Source of the DNA: Pelagibacterales bacterium SAG-MED48
Lineage (GTDB): Bacteria; Pseudomonadota; Alphaproteobacteria; Pelagibacterales; Pelagibacteraceae
Assembly (NCBI GenBank): GCA_014653375.1
Contig: JACWEP010000003.1
Span: 32,756-96,755 of the forward strand
DNA length: 64,000 nucleotides
Reading direction: 5' to 3'
The position numbers were made by a program, and so were the translations under genes. The notes beneath the pieces were generated by a model that saw nothing but the letters and a program-made list of their open reading frames with translations, was not told where the DNA came from and ran no database searches. Each line of letters opens with the position of its first letter. Positions within the stretch are counted from its first letter, which is position 1. This document shows, piece by piece, positions 15,681 through 24,707 of this stretch.

Positions 15681-16901
15681 ATGTCTGCTGAAAAATTAAT
15701 CAAAAATAAAACAGTTTTAATCACTTTAATATCAGCTTGTGCGATTGTAATTGTGTCTCTTGGAATTAGACAAACCTTCGGAATGTTTTATTTTGATTTC
15801 TCAACTGATTTAGGAATTACACTTTCACAATTTGGTTTTGCCCTAGGTCTTCAGATGTTTTTATGGGGAGCTTTTGCACCTTGGTTTGGTGTTATTACAG
15901 ATAAATATGGTGGTCACATTGCTGTGTTTATTGGTTTTATATTTTATTTAGCAGGTATTTTAATGCTAGTTTCAGAATACAATACTGGACTTTATTTTGT
16001 AACAGGAATTGGTGTATTAGTAGGAGTAGCACTTGGTGGAACTGCAATCAGTATCCCTGTTTCTGTTGTTGCTAAACATTTTCATGACTCAAACAGAACT
16101 TTAGCCATAGGCATTGTTACAGCAGCTGGTTCTTTCGGTTATTTTGTTTCACCAGTTTTTACAAGATATTCATTAGTAGAATTTGGATGGGAGAGTACAC
16201 TATTAATTTTTGCAGCATTTATTGCAGCAGGGTTATTTTTAGCTTTTTGTTTAACCACTCCAAAAAAAGTTGTTGGCGGTAAAACTGATGATAATCAAAC
16301 AGCAATGGAAGCGCTGAAAGAAGCTATTAATAATAAAAGTTATATTTATTTGACTTCAGGTTTTTTTGTATGTGGATGGCATATTGCTTTAGTTGCAACA
16401 CATATTCCAGTTTATATTAACGACAGAGGTTTACCAGAATGGTGTACGGTTACAATTTTATCAATGATAGGATTATTTAACATTGCAGGAACATTATCGT
16501 CAGGATATTTGGCTCAAAAATTTAGTAAAAAAATGATTTTAAGTACTATTTATTTGGCTAGAGGATTAGTTATCGCAATATTTATTTTTCTTCCACCAAG
16601 TCCAATTATTGCAGTGTTGTTTGGTATTACTTTTGGTTTTTTATGGTTATCTACAGTTCCTCCAACAATGGGGATTGTTGGATTTGTGTTTGGAACTAAA
16701 TATATTGGATTATTATATGGAATAGTTTTTTTAAGTCATCAAGTAGGATCTTTTCTAGGAGCTTATTTGGGTGGAGTATTTCATGATTTATATGGCTCAT
16801 ATGATTATGCCTGGTATATATCGATTGCTCTATCAATTTTTGCTGGCTTGATACATTTACCAATAGTAGAAAAACAGGTTGCAAGACTTCAAACAGCTTA
16901 G
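15681..16901 (+). CDS. MFS transporter, monocarboxylate/OxlT-like
   Basis: A 406-residue protein with twelve hydrophobic segments and the MFS loop motif GVITDKYGG between helices 2 and 3 (near residue 71). RQTFGMFYFDF at the start resembles the OxlT/monocarboxylate porter group. It moves an unknown organic anion across the inner membrane. It lies in the same direction as the MetC-like gene and its last 23 bases overlap the pabB start. Confidence 0.88.
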   Translation: MSAEKLIKNKTVLITLISACAIVIVSLGIRQTFGMFYFDFSTDLGITLSQFGFALGLQMFLWGAFAPWFGVITDKYGGHIAVFIGFIFYLAGILMLVSEYNTGLYFVTGIGVLVGVALGGTAISIPVSVVAKHFHDSNRTLAIGIVTAAGSFGYFVSPVFTRYSLVEFGWESTLLIFAAFIAAGLFLAFCLTTPKKVVGGKTDDNQTAMEALKEAINNKSYIYLTSGFFVCGWHIALVATHIPVYINDRGLPEWCTVTILSMIGLFNIAGTLSSGYLAQKFSKKMILSTIYLARGLVIAIFIFLPPSPIIAVLFGITFGFLWLSTVPPTMGIVGFVFGTKYIGLLYGIVFLSHQVGSFLGAYLGGVFHDLYGSYDYAWYISIALSIFAGLIHLPIVEKQVARLQTA

Positions 16902-18069
16902 AAAATTGATTAAAAAAGATTATTTAAATACCATTACTAGTTCAGGTCAGCCTTTTATTATTTATAAATCAATCAAAGGTTTTAATCTTTTTACAGATTT
17001 TTCAAAAAAAATAACTTTGAATAATAAAAATATTAAAGGATTTTTAGATACAAAATTTAAATTTAAAAATAATTATAAAAATACAGATCTATTTGTAGGC
17101 TTTTTTGGGTATGAACTATTGAATAATCTTATTGGGGTTAAATTACCAAAACAAAAAAGTATAAATTTTCCTAAAGGAATTTTTTATAAGCCAGAAACTA
17201 AAGTAAGCTTAAAAGAAAAACTTGTTTATAAATCAAATAAATACAACAAAATAGCTAAAAATTTTAAGATAAATATAAACCAGACTGCATACACAAAAAT
17301 TTTTAATAAGTTTAAAAAAAGGATAAGATCAGGAGAAACTTATCAGATTAAAATATGTACAAAATATAAGAATAAATCGAAAATAGATCCTTTAGATTTT
17401 TTCTGTAGACTTACTAGGTCTAATTTAGCACCTGAAGCTTTTATGATCAAAGATAAAAACTTCTCAATTATTAGTTGTTCCCCTGAAAATTTAATTACAA
17501 AAAATGGTTTGAATATATCAACCAAACCAATAGCTGGCACCTTGAGAAAAACATCAAAAATCAATAAAAAAAAAGCTTTAACTTTTTTTAGAACCAATAT
17601 TAAAGAGACCAAAGAGCATAACATGATTGTTGATATGGAAAGAAATGATCTTTCAAGAATATGTCAGCCAGGAACTGTAAAATTAAAAAAAGAAAAAACA
17701 GTTGAGGAATATAAAGACCTATATCATTACGTTAGCTTAATTACTGGTAAATTAAATAAAGTGGTAAAAAATATTGATATTATAAAAGCAATGATGCCTG
17801 GTGGTTCTGTTATTGGATGTCCTAAAATAAGTACTCTTAATCTCTTAAACAAACAGGAAAAAGAGAATAGAAATATTTATACAGGTAGTTTTGGTTATAT
17901 AAAATTTAATGGTGATATGAAGTTCAATATTATTATTAGATCAATTTTGAATTATAAAAATATATCTGAAATTTCAGTCGCATCAGGTGTTGTAATTGAC
18001 AGTAATGCAAAACATGAATTTAATGAAAACTTTATTAAAGCTAAAGCATTAATAGATTTATTTAAATGA
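16879..18069 (+). CDS. pabB: Aminodeoxychorismate synthase component I
   Basis: A 396-residue chorismate-binding enzyme. Motifs include GETYQIKICTKYK near residue 153, IAGTLRKTS with the active-site lysine region, EHNMIVDMERNDLSRIC near residue 246, and PGGSVIGCPK near residue 309. With the glutaminase it makes 4-amino-4-deoxychorismate for folate. The pabA and pabC neighbours separate it from anthranilate synthase (trpE). The start is a TTG inside the end of the MFS gene; a second TTG at 16906, just after the MFS stop, is an equally possible start that would shorten it by nine residues. Confidence 0.9.
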   Translation: MQDFKQLRKLIKKDYLNTITSSGQPFIIYKSIKGFNLFTDFSKKITLNNKNIKGFLDTKFKFKNNYKNTDLFVGFFGYELLNNLIGVKLPKQKSINFPKGIFYKPETKVSLKEKLVYKSNKYNKIAKNFKININQTAYTKIFNKFKKRIRSGETYQIKICTKYKNKSKIDPLDFFCRLTRSNLAPEAFMIKDKNFSIISCSPENLITKNGLNISTKPIAGTLRKTSKINKKKALTFFRTNIKETKEHNMIVDMERNDLSRICQPGTVKLKKEKTVEEYKDLYHYVSLITGKLNKVVKNIDIIKAMMPGGSVIGCPKISTLNLLNKQEKENRNIYTGSFGYIKFNGDMKFNIIIRSILNYKNISEISVASGVVIDSNAKHEFNENFIKAKALIDLFK

Positions 18070-18623
18070 TATATGTAATAGATCATAAAGACTCATTTAC
18101 GCACAATGTGGTCCATCAATTATCTTTATTTGATAAAGTAGAATGTGATGATTTTTCAAAGATTAATAAATCAAAATTAAATAAAGCATCTACTATTGTT
18201 TTTTCACCAGGCCCTGGGTCGCCAAAGGATTATCCGTTATCTTCAAAAATTTATAAACAATTTAAAGGTAAAAAAAAAATAATTGGAATTTGTCTTGGTT
18301 TTCAACAAATACTATTTAGTGAAGGAGCTAGTATAATTGAACAAAATAAAATTTATCATGGATTTCAATCTGAAGTACTAGTTAATAAATCTAGTAAGTT
18401 GTTTATTGCTGGTGATAAATTTAAAGTGGGCAGATATCATTCTCTAAGACTTAAAGAACCTTTTAATGCAGATAATTTTGACATAACGATGAGATGTGTT
18501 ATTTCAGGAGCGGCAATGTCATTTGAAAATAATGTTGATAAAATATATGGATTTCAATTTCACCCAGAATCATTTCTTACTATAAATGGTAAAATACTTA
18601 TTAAAAAAATCTTATCGGCTTAA
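18066..18623 (+). CDS. pabA: Aminodeoxychorismate synthase glutaminase component
   Basis: A 185-residue class I glutamine amidotransferase. SPGPGSPKDYP starts at residue 48, the nucleophile is Cys76 in GICLGFQQI, and the catalytic pair His-Glu is in FQFHPES near residue 166. It supplies ammonia to PabB. Anthranilate synthase component II is the homologous alternative; the context of pabB and pabC favours folate synthesis, though one glutaminase may serve both enzymes. It overlaps pabB by 4 bases (ATGA) and pabC by 38 bases. Confidence 0.93.
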   Translation: MIYVIDHKDSFTHNVVHQLSLFDKVECDDFSKINKSKLNKASTIVFSPGPGSPKDYPLSSKIYKQFKGKKKIIGICLGFQQILFSEGASIIEQNKIYHGFQSEVLVNKSSKLFIAGDKFKVGRYHSLRLKEPFNADNFDITMRCVISGAAMSFENNVDKIYGFQFHPESFLTINGKILIKKILSA

Positions 18624-19356
18624 AGACCTTAAGGAAATTAAATTTAACGATTTATGGGGTGACCACGGTGTATTTACCACAATGTGGATTTATGGAGTTC
18701 CGCCAAAAATTCTCTTTTTCAAAGATCATATTAATAATTTAGTTAAATCCACTAAATCTTACTCAATTGTAAAACCAACTATTAAATCTGATATATTAAG
18801 ATTAATTAAAGATAACGTAAATTTAACAAAAAAATATAATCATTTGTTAAGAATTGCCCTTAATAAAAACACTATATCAATTTCGTTACGTAAGAGAATT
18901 AAACCTAAATTAAATTTTAATTTAAAATTAGTTAATCTAAAGCGACCAAAACCAGAATTTAAGAATTTGAAATATAAACAAATTCTAAAGCATCTATCAA
19001 AAATGGATAACTCATCATCAGATATAGGTTTGTGTTCAAATAACAAAATTTTTGAGACAGGAACATCTAACTTAATTTTTATAAAAGATGGCAGTGTATA
19101 TTCACCAAAAAGTAAATTTTATAAAGGAATTACATATAAATTTTTTAAATCCAAAGTTAAAAAAGTAATTAATAAAGATATATTTGTTAAATCATTAAAA
19201 GAATTTGATGAAATTATTTTAATAGGGTCTGGTAAAGGTGTTGCTTCTGTTAAAACAGTAGATCAAATTAAATGGAAAAGAAAAAGTTTAAAATTTTACA
19301 ATATTTTATTTAAGCACTACAATTTAGCTATTAATAATTGTCCGAAATATAAATAA
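18586..19356 (+). CDS. pabC: Aminodeoxychorismate lyase, class IV PLP fold
   Basis: A 256-residue class IV aminotransferase-fold protein. A short GDHGVFTTMWIYG start, the ETGTSNLIFIKDG strand and FDEIILIGSGKGVASV near residue 204 fit PabC or BCAT-type enzymes. It converts aminodeoxychorismate to 4-aminobenzoate and pyruvate. It is diverged, but the position as third gene of the pab run supports the call. It overlaps pabA by 38 bases and meets the HIT gene start with a TAATG junction. Confidence 0.85.
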   Translation: MVKYLLKKSYRLKDLKEIKFNDLWGDHGVFTTMWIYGVPPKILFFKDHINNLVKSTKSYSIVKPTIKSDILRLIKDNVNLTKKYNHLLRIALNKNTISISLRKRIKPKLNFNLKLVNLKRPKPEFKNLKYKQILKHLSKMDNSSSDIGLCSNNKIFETGTSNLIFIKDGSVYSPKSKFYKGITYKFFKSKVKKVINKDIFVKSLKEFDEIILIGSGKGVASVKTVDQIKWKRKSLKFYNILFKHYNLAINNCPKYK

Positions 19357-19754
19357 TGAGAGATCCTAACAACCCTTGTTTATTTTGTAATTCAAAAATT
19401 AGTGGTATTGCACATGAAAATGAACTTGCTTACGCAAGCTATGATACTTATCCAGTATCCCAACATCATTGCTTAATAATTCCTAAAAGACACGTTGTTG
19501 ATTATTTTGAGTTATCAGATGAAGAGTTAATTGCATGTAATAATTTGATTAAGATAATTAAAGAGGATGTTTTAAGAAAAGACAACACTGTAAAAGCTTT
19601 TAATATTGGAACTAATGCTGGCAAAATAGCCGGTCAATCTATTATGCACTGCCACATTCATGTGATTCCTCGAAGAGAAGGTGATGTTGATAATCCTCAA
19701 GGTGGAGTTAGATCTGTAATTACAAAAAATCAGCATTATAAACGTAAAATATAA
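19356..19754 (+). CDS. HIT family nucleotide-binding protein
   Basis: A 132-residue HIT protein. The histidine triad is HCHIHVIPR at residues 98-106, with Cys-x2-Cys near the start (PCLFCNS) as in HINT proteins. Members hydrolyse nucleotide phosphoramidates or dinucleoside polyphosphates. It ends the metC-MFS-pabB-pabA-pabC-HIT run; one strong promoter lies just after it for the apr genes. Confidence 0.93.
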   Translation: MRDPNNPCLFCNSKISGIAHENELAYASYDTYPVSQHHCLIIPKRHVVDYFELSDEELIACNNLIKIIKEDVLRKDNTVKAFNIGTNAGKIAGQSIMHCHIHVIPRREGDVDNPQGGVRSVITKNQHYKRKI

Positions 19755-19779
19755 ATTATAGGTTGTTATTAAAGACACA

Positions 19780-19808
19780 TTGACCAATACTTAAGGTTGA
19801 ACTATAGA
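19780..19808 (+). promoter_or_regulatory. Likely sigma-70 promoter for the apr operon
   Basis: TTGACC (19780-19785), a 17-base spacer and TATAGA (19803-19808) form a near-consensus promoter. The expected start of transcription near 19815 leaves a 5' leader of about 48 bases before the aprM ATG at 19863. Confidence 0.6.
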
Positions 19809-19862
19809 ATTAACTAGATTAAAAAACTTTTTATTAATTTAAAAATTTAATACAAGGGTAAA

Positions 19863-20657
19863 ATGTTAGAGACAAATCCATTTTCTATATTAGCAGAGAC
19901 GGTATCTCCTTTTGCTATGCAAAGTTTTATAATTGCAATGATTTTATTGATTGCATTTGGAACGATAATTCAAATGATACATCATAAAAATCTGACATAT
20001 TTCTTAAACAATGCAAAAAAAGCAAAACTTCAGGCAACTAGAGAAATTGGTACTGGAGAGAGAGTATCTATATTAGCTAAGACAGCAGTTGTTGATATTG
20101 GAACTACAGCTGAACTAGGTTTTGGAAAAAGAAGATTATCTCATGTGCTAGGAATGTATGGAACAATCATATTCTGGGTTTCATCAGCAATGTTGGTATT
20201 TTGCTATACTGGTGCAGATAAATCATCATCTACAATTTGGTCAATGTTATGGCATGCAGGAGCAATTTTAACTTGTATAGGTGGATATTGGTTTTGGTTT
20301 TTTTTAAGAGTAGATGTTTCAGCTGAAGCTCATCCTTGGTACAGAATTATTAAAGCAGATTTATTCGTTTTAGCATTGTTGGCTTGTTCTACTTTTGGGT
20401 TAGCTTGGTCATATGCTCAATTTAATGGTCAAGTAGGACTATCATTTTTATTCTTAACATTATTTGTCACTGCAAATTTGGTGTTATTTGGTGGTGTGTA
20501 CTGGTCTAAATTTGCACATATGTTTTATAAACCAGGAGCTGCAATACAGAAAAATTTAGCTGAAGCTGATGGATCAAGAGATAACCTTCCGCCACCAGCA
20601 GATGTGCCTGAGCAATTTGGCCTAGGTATAAAAAGAGAAGAGCCAAAACATTATTAA
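19863..20657 (+). CDS. aprM: AprM-type membrane partner of adenylylsulfate reductase
   Basis: A 264-residue protein with an N-terminal helix (about residues 18-38), a polar stretch, and four further hydrophobic segments (from LGMYGTIIFWVSSAMLVFCY onwards), ending in a proline-rich cytoplasmic tail. It sits directly before aprB and aprA, the order described for the SAR11 apr locus, where AprM is proposed to anchor the enzyme and pass electrons to the membrane. The histidines needed for haem were not mapped. The 31-base gap to aprB supports one transcript. Confidence 0.85.
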   Translation: MLETNPFSILAETVSPFAMQSFIIAMILLIAFGTIIQMIHHKNLTYFLNNAKKAKLQATREIGTGERVSILAKTAVVDIGTTAELGFGKRRLSHVLGMYGTIIFWVSSAMLVFCYTGADKSSSTIWSMLWHAGAILTCIGGYWFWFFLRVDVSAEAHPWYRIIKADLFVLALLACSTFGLAWSYAQFNGQVGLSFLFLTLFVTANLVLFGGVYWSKFAHMFYKPGAAIQKNLAEADGSRDNLPPPADVPEQFGLGIKREEPKHY

Positions 20658-20688
20658 TATGATAATTAGAAAAGGAAAAAATTAAATT

Positions 20689-21159
20689 ATGTCAACTTTT
20701 GTATACATGACTAGATGTGATGGCTGTGGTCATTGCGTAGATATTTGCCCATCAGATATAATGCACATTGATGAAAATATAAGACGTGCAAAAAACATTG
20801 AACCTAACTTTTGTTGGGAGTGCTACTCATGTGTTAAAGCTTGTCCAAATCATGCTATTGATGTTAGAGGGTATGCTGATTTTGCTCCAATGGGACATAG
20901 TGTTAGAGTAAGACGTGAAGAAGAAAAAGGAACTATTTCTTGGAAAATTAAGTTTAGAAATGGAACCACAAAAGATTTTGTTTCTCCAATTACAACAAAA
21001 CCTTGGGGAAAATTTATTCCAAAACTTGCTGAGGGTGACAAACCTAATCAAGGTGAAATTAACTCACAAAGATTATACTCTGAACCTGAAGGTTTAAATA
21101 TTGATGGCGAGCTACCAGTAGTACCTAAAGATTCATTTAAAAAAGGAGTTTACTACTAA
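20689..21159 (+). CDS. aprB: Adenylylsulfate reductase beta subunit
   Basis: A 156-residue ferredoxin-like subunit. Eight cysteines form two [4Fe-4S] sites: Cys10, 13, 16, 20 (CDGCGHCVDICP) and Cys42, 45, 48, 52 (CWECYSCVKACP). A C-terminal beta-rich tail is typical of AprB. It passes electrons between the AprA flavin and the membrane. In SAR11, with no sulfate respiration, the enzyme is thought to run in the oxidising direction, joining sulfite and AMP into adenylylsulfate. TAATG junction with aprA. Confidence 0.96.
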   Translation: MSTFVYMTRCDGCGHCVDICPSDIMHIDENIRRAKNIEPNFCWECYSCVKACPNHAIDVRGYADFAPMGHSVRVRREEEKGTISWKIKFRNGTTKDFVSPITTKPWGKFIPKLAEGDKPNQGEINSQRLYSEPEGLNIDGELPVVPKDSFKKGVYY

Positions 21160-23018
21160 TGGCTAAGCACAAAACTCATTACGAAGATTGCGATGTTCTA
21201 GTTGTTGGTGGCGGTATGGCTGGAACTGGTGCTACTTTTGAAGCTAGGCACTGGGGTAGAGATATGAAGATTATTTGTGTTGAAAAAGCTAATATCGACA
21301 GAAGTGGAGCAGTTGCTCAAGGTCTTTACGCAATTAACTGTTATATGGGAATGCAGTGGGGCGAAAACCAACCAGAAGATCATGTAAGATATGCAAGAAA
21401 TGATTTAATGGGAATGGTTAGAGAAGATTTAGGTTACGATATGGCCCGTCACGTAGACTCAACAGTTCATATGTTTGATGAATGGGGTCTTCCAATGATG
21501 AAAAATGAAGAAACTGGTAGATACTTAAGAGAAGGTAAGTGGCAAATCATGATACATGGTGAAAGCTACAAACCTATTGTTGCAGAAGCAGCAAAAAAAT
21601 CAGCAGATAAAATTTATAATAGAATTATGATCACTCATCTTTTAATGGATGAAGCTCAAGAAAATAGAGTAGGTGGAGCAGTAGGATTTAACATGAGAAC
21701 AGGTGATTTTCATGTGTTTAGAGCAAAAGCTGTAATAGTTGCAGCAGGTGGAGCTTCTCATATATTTAAACCAAGAGCTGTTGGTGAAGGAATGGGAAGA
21801 ACTTGGTATGCCCCATGGAGTAATGGCTCAGCTTATGCTTTACCGATTGCTGCTGGAGCTAAAATGACCCAAATGGAAAATAGAATTGTATTATGTAGAT
21901 TTAAAGATGGATATGGACCAGTTGGCGCTTATTTCCTACACTTAAAAACTTATACCCAAAATGCGAATGGTGAAAACTATGAGAAGAAATGGTATGATCA
22001 AACTAAAGAGTTAGTTGGAGAATATATAGATCATCACCCAACACCAACTTGTCTTAGAAATCACGCTTTTATTCAAGAAACTATGGCAGGTGGTGGACCA
22101 ATTCATATGGTTACAACTGAAGCTTTTCAAGACCCACATTTAGAAACTGTTGGTTGGGAAAACTTCTTAGGAATGACTGTTGGACAAGCAGTAGTTTGGG
22201 CATCACAAAATATTGATCCAAAATATACAAACCCAGAATTAACAACTTCTGAGCCATATGTAATGGGATCACATGCAACTTGTTCAGGTGCATGGGTTAG
22301 TGGTCCTGAAGATTTATCTCCACCAGAATATTTCTGGGGTTATAACAGAATGCTTACTATTGATGGGTTATTTGGTGCAGGTGATACTGTTGGTGGAAGT
22401 GCTCATAAATTTTCATCAGGTTCATTTACAGAAGGTAGACTAGCTGCAAAAGCTGCAGTTAAGTATATTGAGGATAAAAAAGCTGAAGGTTTAAAAGTAT
22501 CAGATAAACAGTGCGAAGATTTTAAAGAACAAGTCTTCAAACCATTAGAGACATACACTGTAGCTCAAAATGAAATTACTGGAGGAACAGTTTCTCCAAG
22601 TTATATTTCACCAATTCAAGGTTTACAGCGTTTACAAAGAATTATGGACGAATATGTAGGAGGAATAGCTACTAACTATATGACTAATGCTAATATGCTT
22701 AAAAGAGGTTTAGAGCTTTTAGCTTGGTTAGAAGAAGATCTTGAAAAGGTAGGTGCTGAAGATTATCACCAGCTAATGAGAGCTTGGGAGCTCAAACATA
22801 GAGCTATTACTTCCCAGTGTGTTACTGAACATACTATGTTTAGAGAAGAAACTAGATGGCCTGGATATTACTATCGTGGAGATCACATGAAACTAGATGA
22901 TGATAATTGGCATTGTTTAACAGTTTCTAGAAGAGATCCTAAAACAGGCAAATTTAGTATGGAGAAAGTTCCCGTCTATCATATTGTGGATGAGAATGAG
23001 AAGAAAAAAGCCTCTTAG
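21159..23018 (+). CDS. aprA: Adenylylsulfate reductase alpha subunit
   Basis: A 619-residue flavoprotein of normal AprA length. The FAD loop VVGGGMAGTGATFEARHWG starts at residue 15. Strong AprA signatures include DRSGAVAQGLYAINCYMG near residue 46, GGASHIFKPR near residue 200 and FSSGSFTEGRLAAKAA near residue 424. It catalyses the reversible reaction between adenylylsulfate and sulfite plus AMP. The neighbouring sulfonate genes give it a source of sulfite. No ATP sulfurylase gene is in the window to finish the route to sulfate. Confidence 0.97.
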   Translation: MAKHKTHYEDCDVLVVGGGMAGTGATFEARHWGRDMKIICVEKANIDRSGAVAQGLYAINCYMGMQWGENQPEDHVRYARNDLMGMVREDLGYDMARHVDSTVHMFDEWGLPMMKNEETGRYLREGKWQIMIHGESYKPIVAEAAKKSADKIYNRIMITHLLMDEAQENRVGGAVGFNMRTGDFHVFRAKAVIVAAGGASHIFKPRAVGEGMGRTWYAPWSNGSAYALPIAAGAKMTQMENRIVLCRFKDGYGPVGAYFLHLKTYTQNANGENYEKKWYDQTKELVGEYIDHHPTPTCLRNHAFIQETMAGGGPIHMVTTEAFQDPHLETVGWENFLGMTVGQAVVWASQNIDPKYTNPELTTSEPYVMGSHATCSGAWVSGPEDLSPPEYFWGYNRMLTIDGLFGAGDTVGGSAHKFSSGSFTEGRLAAKAAVKYIEDKKAEGLKVSDKQCEDFKEQVFKPLETYTVAQNEITGGTVSPSYISPIQGLQRLQRIMDEYVGGIATNYMTNANMLKRGLELLAWLEEDLEKVGAEDYHQLMRAWELKHRAITSQCVTEHTMFREETRWPGYYYRGDHMKLDDDNWHCLTVSRRDPKTGKFSMEKVPVYHIVDENEKKKAS

Positions 23019-23037
23019 TAAATTCTTAATTTAACTT

Positions 23038-23388
23038 ATGGATATTTTATCAAAAAACGATGATGAGATATATGAACTAGCCAAGCCCATTTGGGATAAT
23101 TTGGTTAGATCATCTAATTTGAAGGATTATGGTGGATTTACTAAAGATTTTTCAACACAAATGTTATTTGGAGCCAATGAAGTAGAGCTTGGCAAGCAGT
23201 GGGCTAATAATAAAATCATCACCAATCTAAAAGAAACATTTGAGCCATTTGGCTGCCTTAGACGAGGAATTCATGTCACTGTTTTAATTAAGCAGACCAA
23301 TAAAGAAATCTCAGGAGAGTTTTTGGGTAGGCTTGTACTTGGCGTTGAAGATGATGTCGTTAAAGTATTTGGAGCTACAATTTACTAA
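23038..23388 (+). CDS. Unrecognised protein following aprA, 116 residues
   Basis: I do not recognise a family. It is soluble, with an acidic helical first half (KNDDEIYELAKPIWDNLVR) and a beta-rich second half (GIHVTVLIKQ, GRLVLGVEDDVVKVFGATIY). Lone Cys78 lies in FGCLRRG. It begins 19 bases after aprA and so probably shares the apr transcript. Position between aprA and a sulfite exporter gene suggests a role in sulfite handling or Apr assembly, but that is inference only. Confidence 0.75.
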   Translation: MDILSKNDDEIYELAKPIWDNLVRSSNLKDYGGFTKDFSTQMLFGANEVELGKQWANNKIITNLKETFEPFGCLRRGIHVTVLIKQTNKEISGEFLGRLVLGVEDDVVKVFGATIY

Positions 23389-23419
23389 AAAAAAAGATTT
23401 CTAGTTATTAAGTATTTGT

Positions 23420-23447
23420 TTGACAAATAGAATCGTGGGTGTATTGA
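23420..23447 (+). promoter_or_regulatory. Possible promoter before the 44-residue membrane protein
   Basis: TTGACA (23420-23425), a 16-base spacer and TATTGA (23442-23447). The match is fair, but the start codon at 23456 would leave almost no leader, so either the message is nearly leaderless or this serves the downstream tauE gene. Confidence 0.35.
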
Positions 23448-23455
23448 CGATTTAA

Positions 23456-23590
23456 ATGCACCTCTCAAATATAAAAATCATAAATAAAATCATCGAAGCA
23501 AAAGCAGCTATAATAAAAACAGGTATATTTATGAGCCTTGCTGCTTATTGGGGTGTTATTTTAGTTGGAACTTTTATCACATTTAACTAA
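23456..23590 (+). CDS. Small membrane protein, 44 residues
   Basis: Not recognised. A short amphipathic start (MHLSNIKIINKIIEAKAA) is followed by one hydrophobic helix (about residues 19-42, IIKTGIFMSLAAYWGVILVG). It ends 28 bases before the TauE-family exporter gene and may be co-expressed with it. Composition and size resemble other one-helix proteins in this window. Confidence 0.55.
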   Translation: MHLSNIKIINKIIEAKAAIIKTGIFMSLAAYWGVILVGTFITFN

Positions 23591-23618
23591 GTTGTTTTTT
23601 AACAACTTTTAAATTTTT

Positions 23619-24698
23619 ATGGAAGTATTTTTACCCATAGCTCAAGTCTTTATTAATCCTATTGAAATACTTTTATTAAGTGCAATTGTTGGAGTGCTAT
23701 CTGGTTTGTTTGGTGTAGGAGGTGGTTTTTTAATGACGCCTTTTCTAATTTTTTTAGGTGTACCCCCTGCATATGCAGTTGCAAATGAAGCTAATAATAT
23801 TTTAGCAACATCAGTATCAGGATCTACAACTCATTATTTAAAAAATACACTAGATTATAAAATGGGCTTTATGATTGTAATAGGTGGCACAATTGGAACC
23901 GCTTTAGGAATTTATACTTTTACATATTTTAAAGGGATAGGAAAGATAGATACAGTAATTTCATTAGCCTATATGTATATATTAGCAATTATTGGTACCC
24001 TCATGTTGGTAGAAAGTCTTAGAGAAATAGATAGAGAAAAAAGAAATCTTGTAGTTAAAAAAAAATTACATGTTCACTATTGGATACATGGTCTACCACT
24101 AAGAATGAGATTTCCAAAATCAAAATTATATGAAAGTATATTTACACCAATTTTAATAGGTTTGTTGGTAGGATTTATTGCAGCAATTATGGGAATAGGG
24201 GGTGCTTTTATTTTGGTGCCTGCGATGATTTATATTATTAAGATGCCAACAAGATTAGTTCCAGGAACTTCTTTATTTGTCACAATTTTTGTAAGTGTCA
24301 TTGTTACTTTTTTGCATTCATTTAATTATGGTTCAATAGATTTATTGTTAGTTCTTATGTTAGTAATTGGATCAATTGTAGGTGTTCAAGTAGGTCAAAA
24401 ACTTGGTGAAAAAATTGATAGTTCTGGTTTAAGAGCATTGCTAGCAATCTTGTTATTAGTTGTTGGTATCGCTATTGCATATGACACTTTTTTCGCAGAA
24501 CAAATTCAAAAAGAAATAATTAGTGTATCAAACTCGGATTTAAACTTTTTCTCAACATTTATTATAGAATTTTCTAAAGACATGCCATTCTTTTATGGAT
24601 TATTTTCAATTATGTTCGCTATATTTTTAGGAGTTGCGGCAGCTTTTATCAGACGCTTTGTATCAAACTTCAAGAAAAAAATGTTATTACAATCTTAA
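23619..24698 (+). CDS. TauE/SafE family sulfite exporter-like protein
   Basis: A 359-residue membrane protein with eight or more helices in two halves, each with a glycine-rich motif: GLFGVGGGFLMTPFLIFLGVP near residue 30 and IMGIGGAFILVPAMIY near residue 190. This is the TauE/SafE layout; members export sulfite, sulfoacetate and other anions. A basic cytoplasmic linker (about residues 140-168) joins the halves. Its place between the apr operon and the sulfonate genes supports sulfite or sulfonate export. It converges with the yeiH-like gene, 9 bases apart. Confidence 0.92.
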   Translation: MEVFLPIAQVFINPIEILLLSAIVGVLSGLFGVGGGFLMTPFLIFLGVPPAYAVANEANNILATSVSGSTTHYLKNTLDYKMGFMIVIGGTIGTALGIYTFTYFKGIGKIDTVISLAYMYILAIIGTLMLVESLREIDREKRNLVVKKKLHVHYWIHGLPLRMRFPKSKLYESIFTPILIGLLVGFIAAIMGIGGAFILVPAMIYIIKMPTRLVPGTSLFVTIFVSVIVTFLHSFNYGSIDLLLVLMLVIGSIVGVQVGQKLGEKIDSSGLRALLAILLLVVGIAIAYDTFFAEQIQKEIISVSNSDLNFFSTFIIEFSKDMPFFYGLFSIMFAIFLGVAAAFIRRFVSNFKKKMLLQS

Positions 24699-24707
24699 GT
24701 TAAAAGT

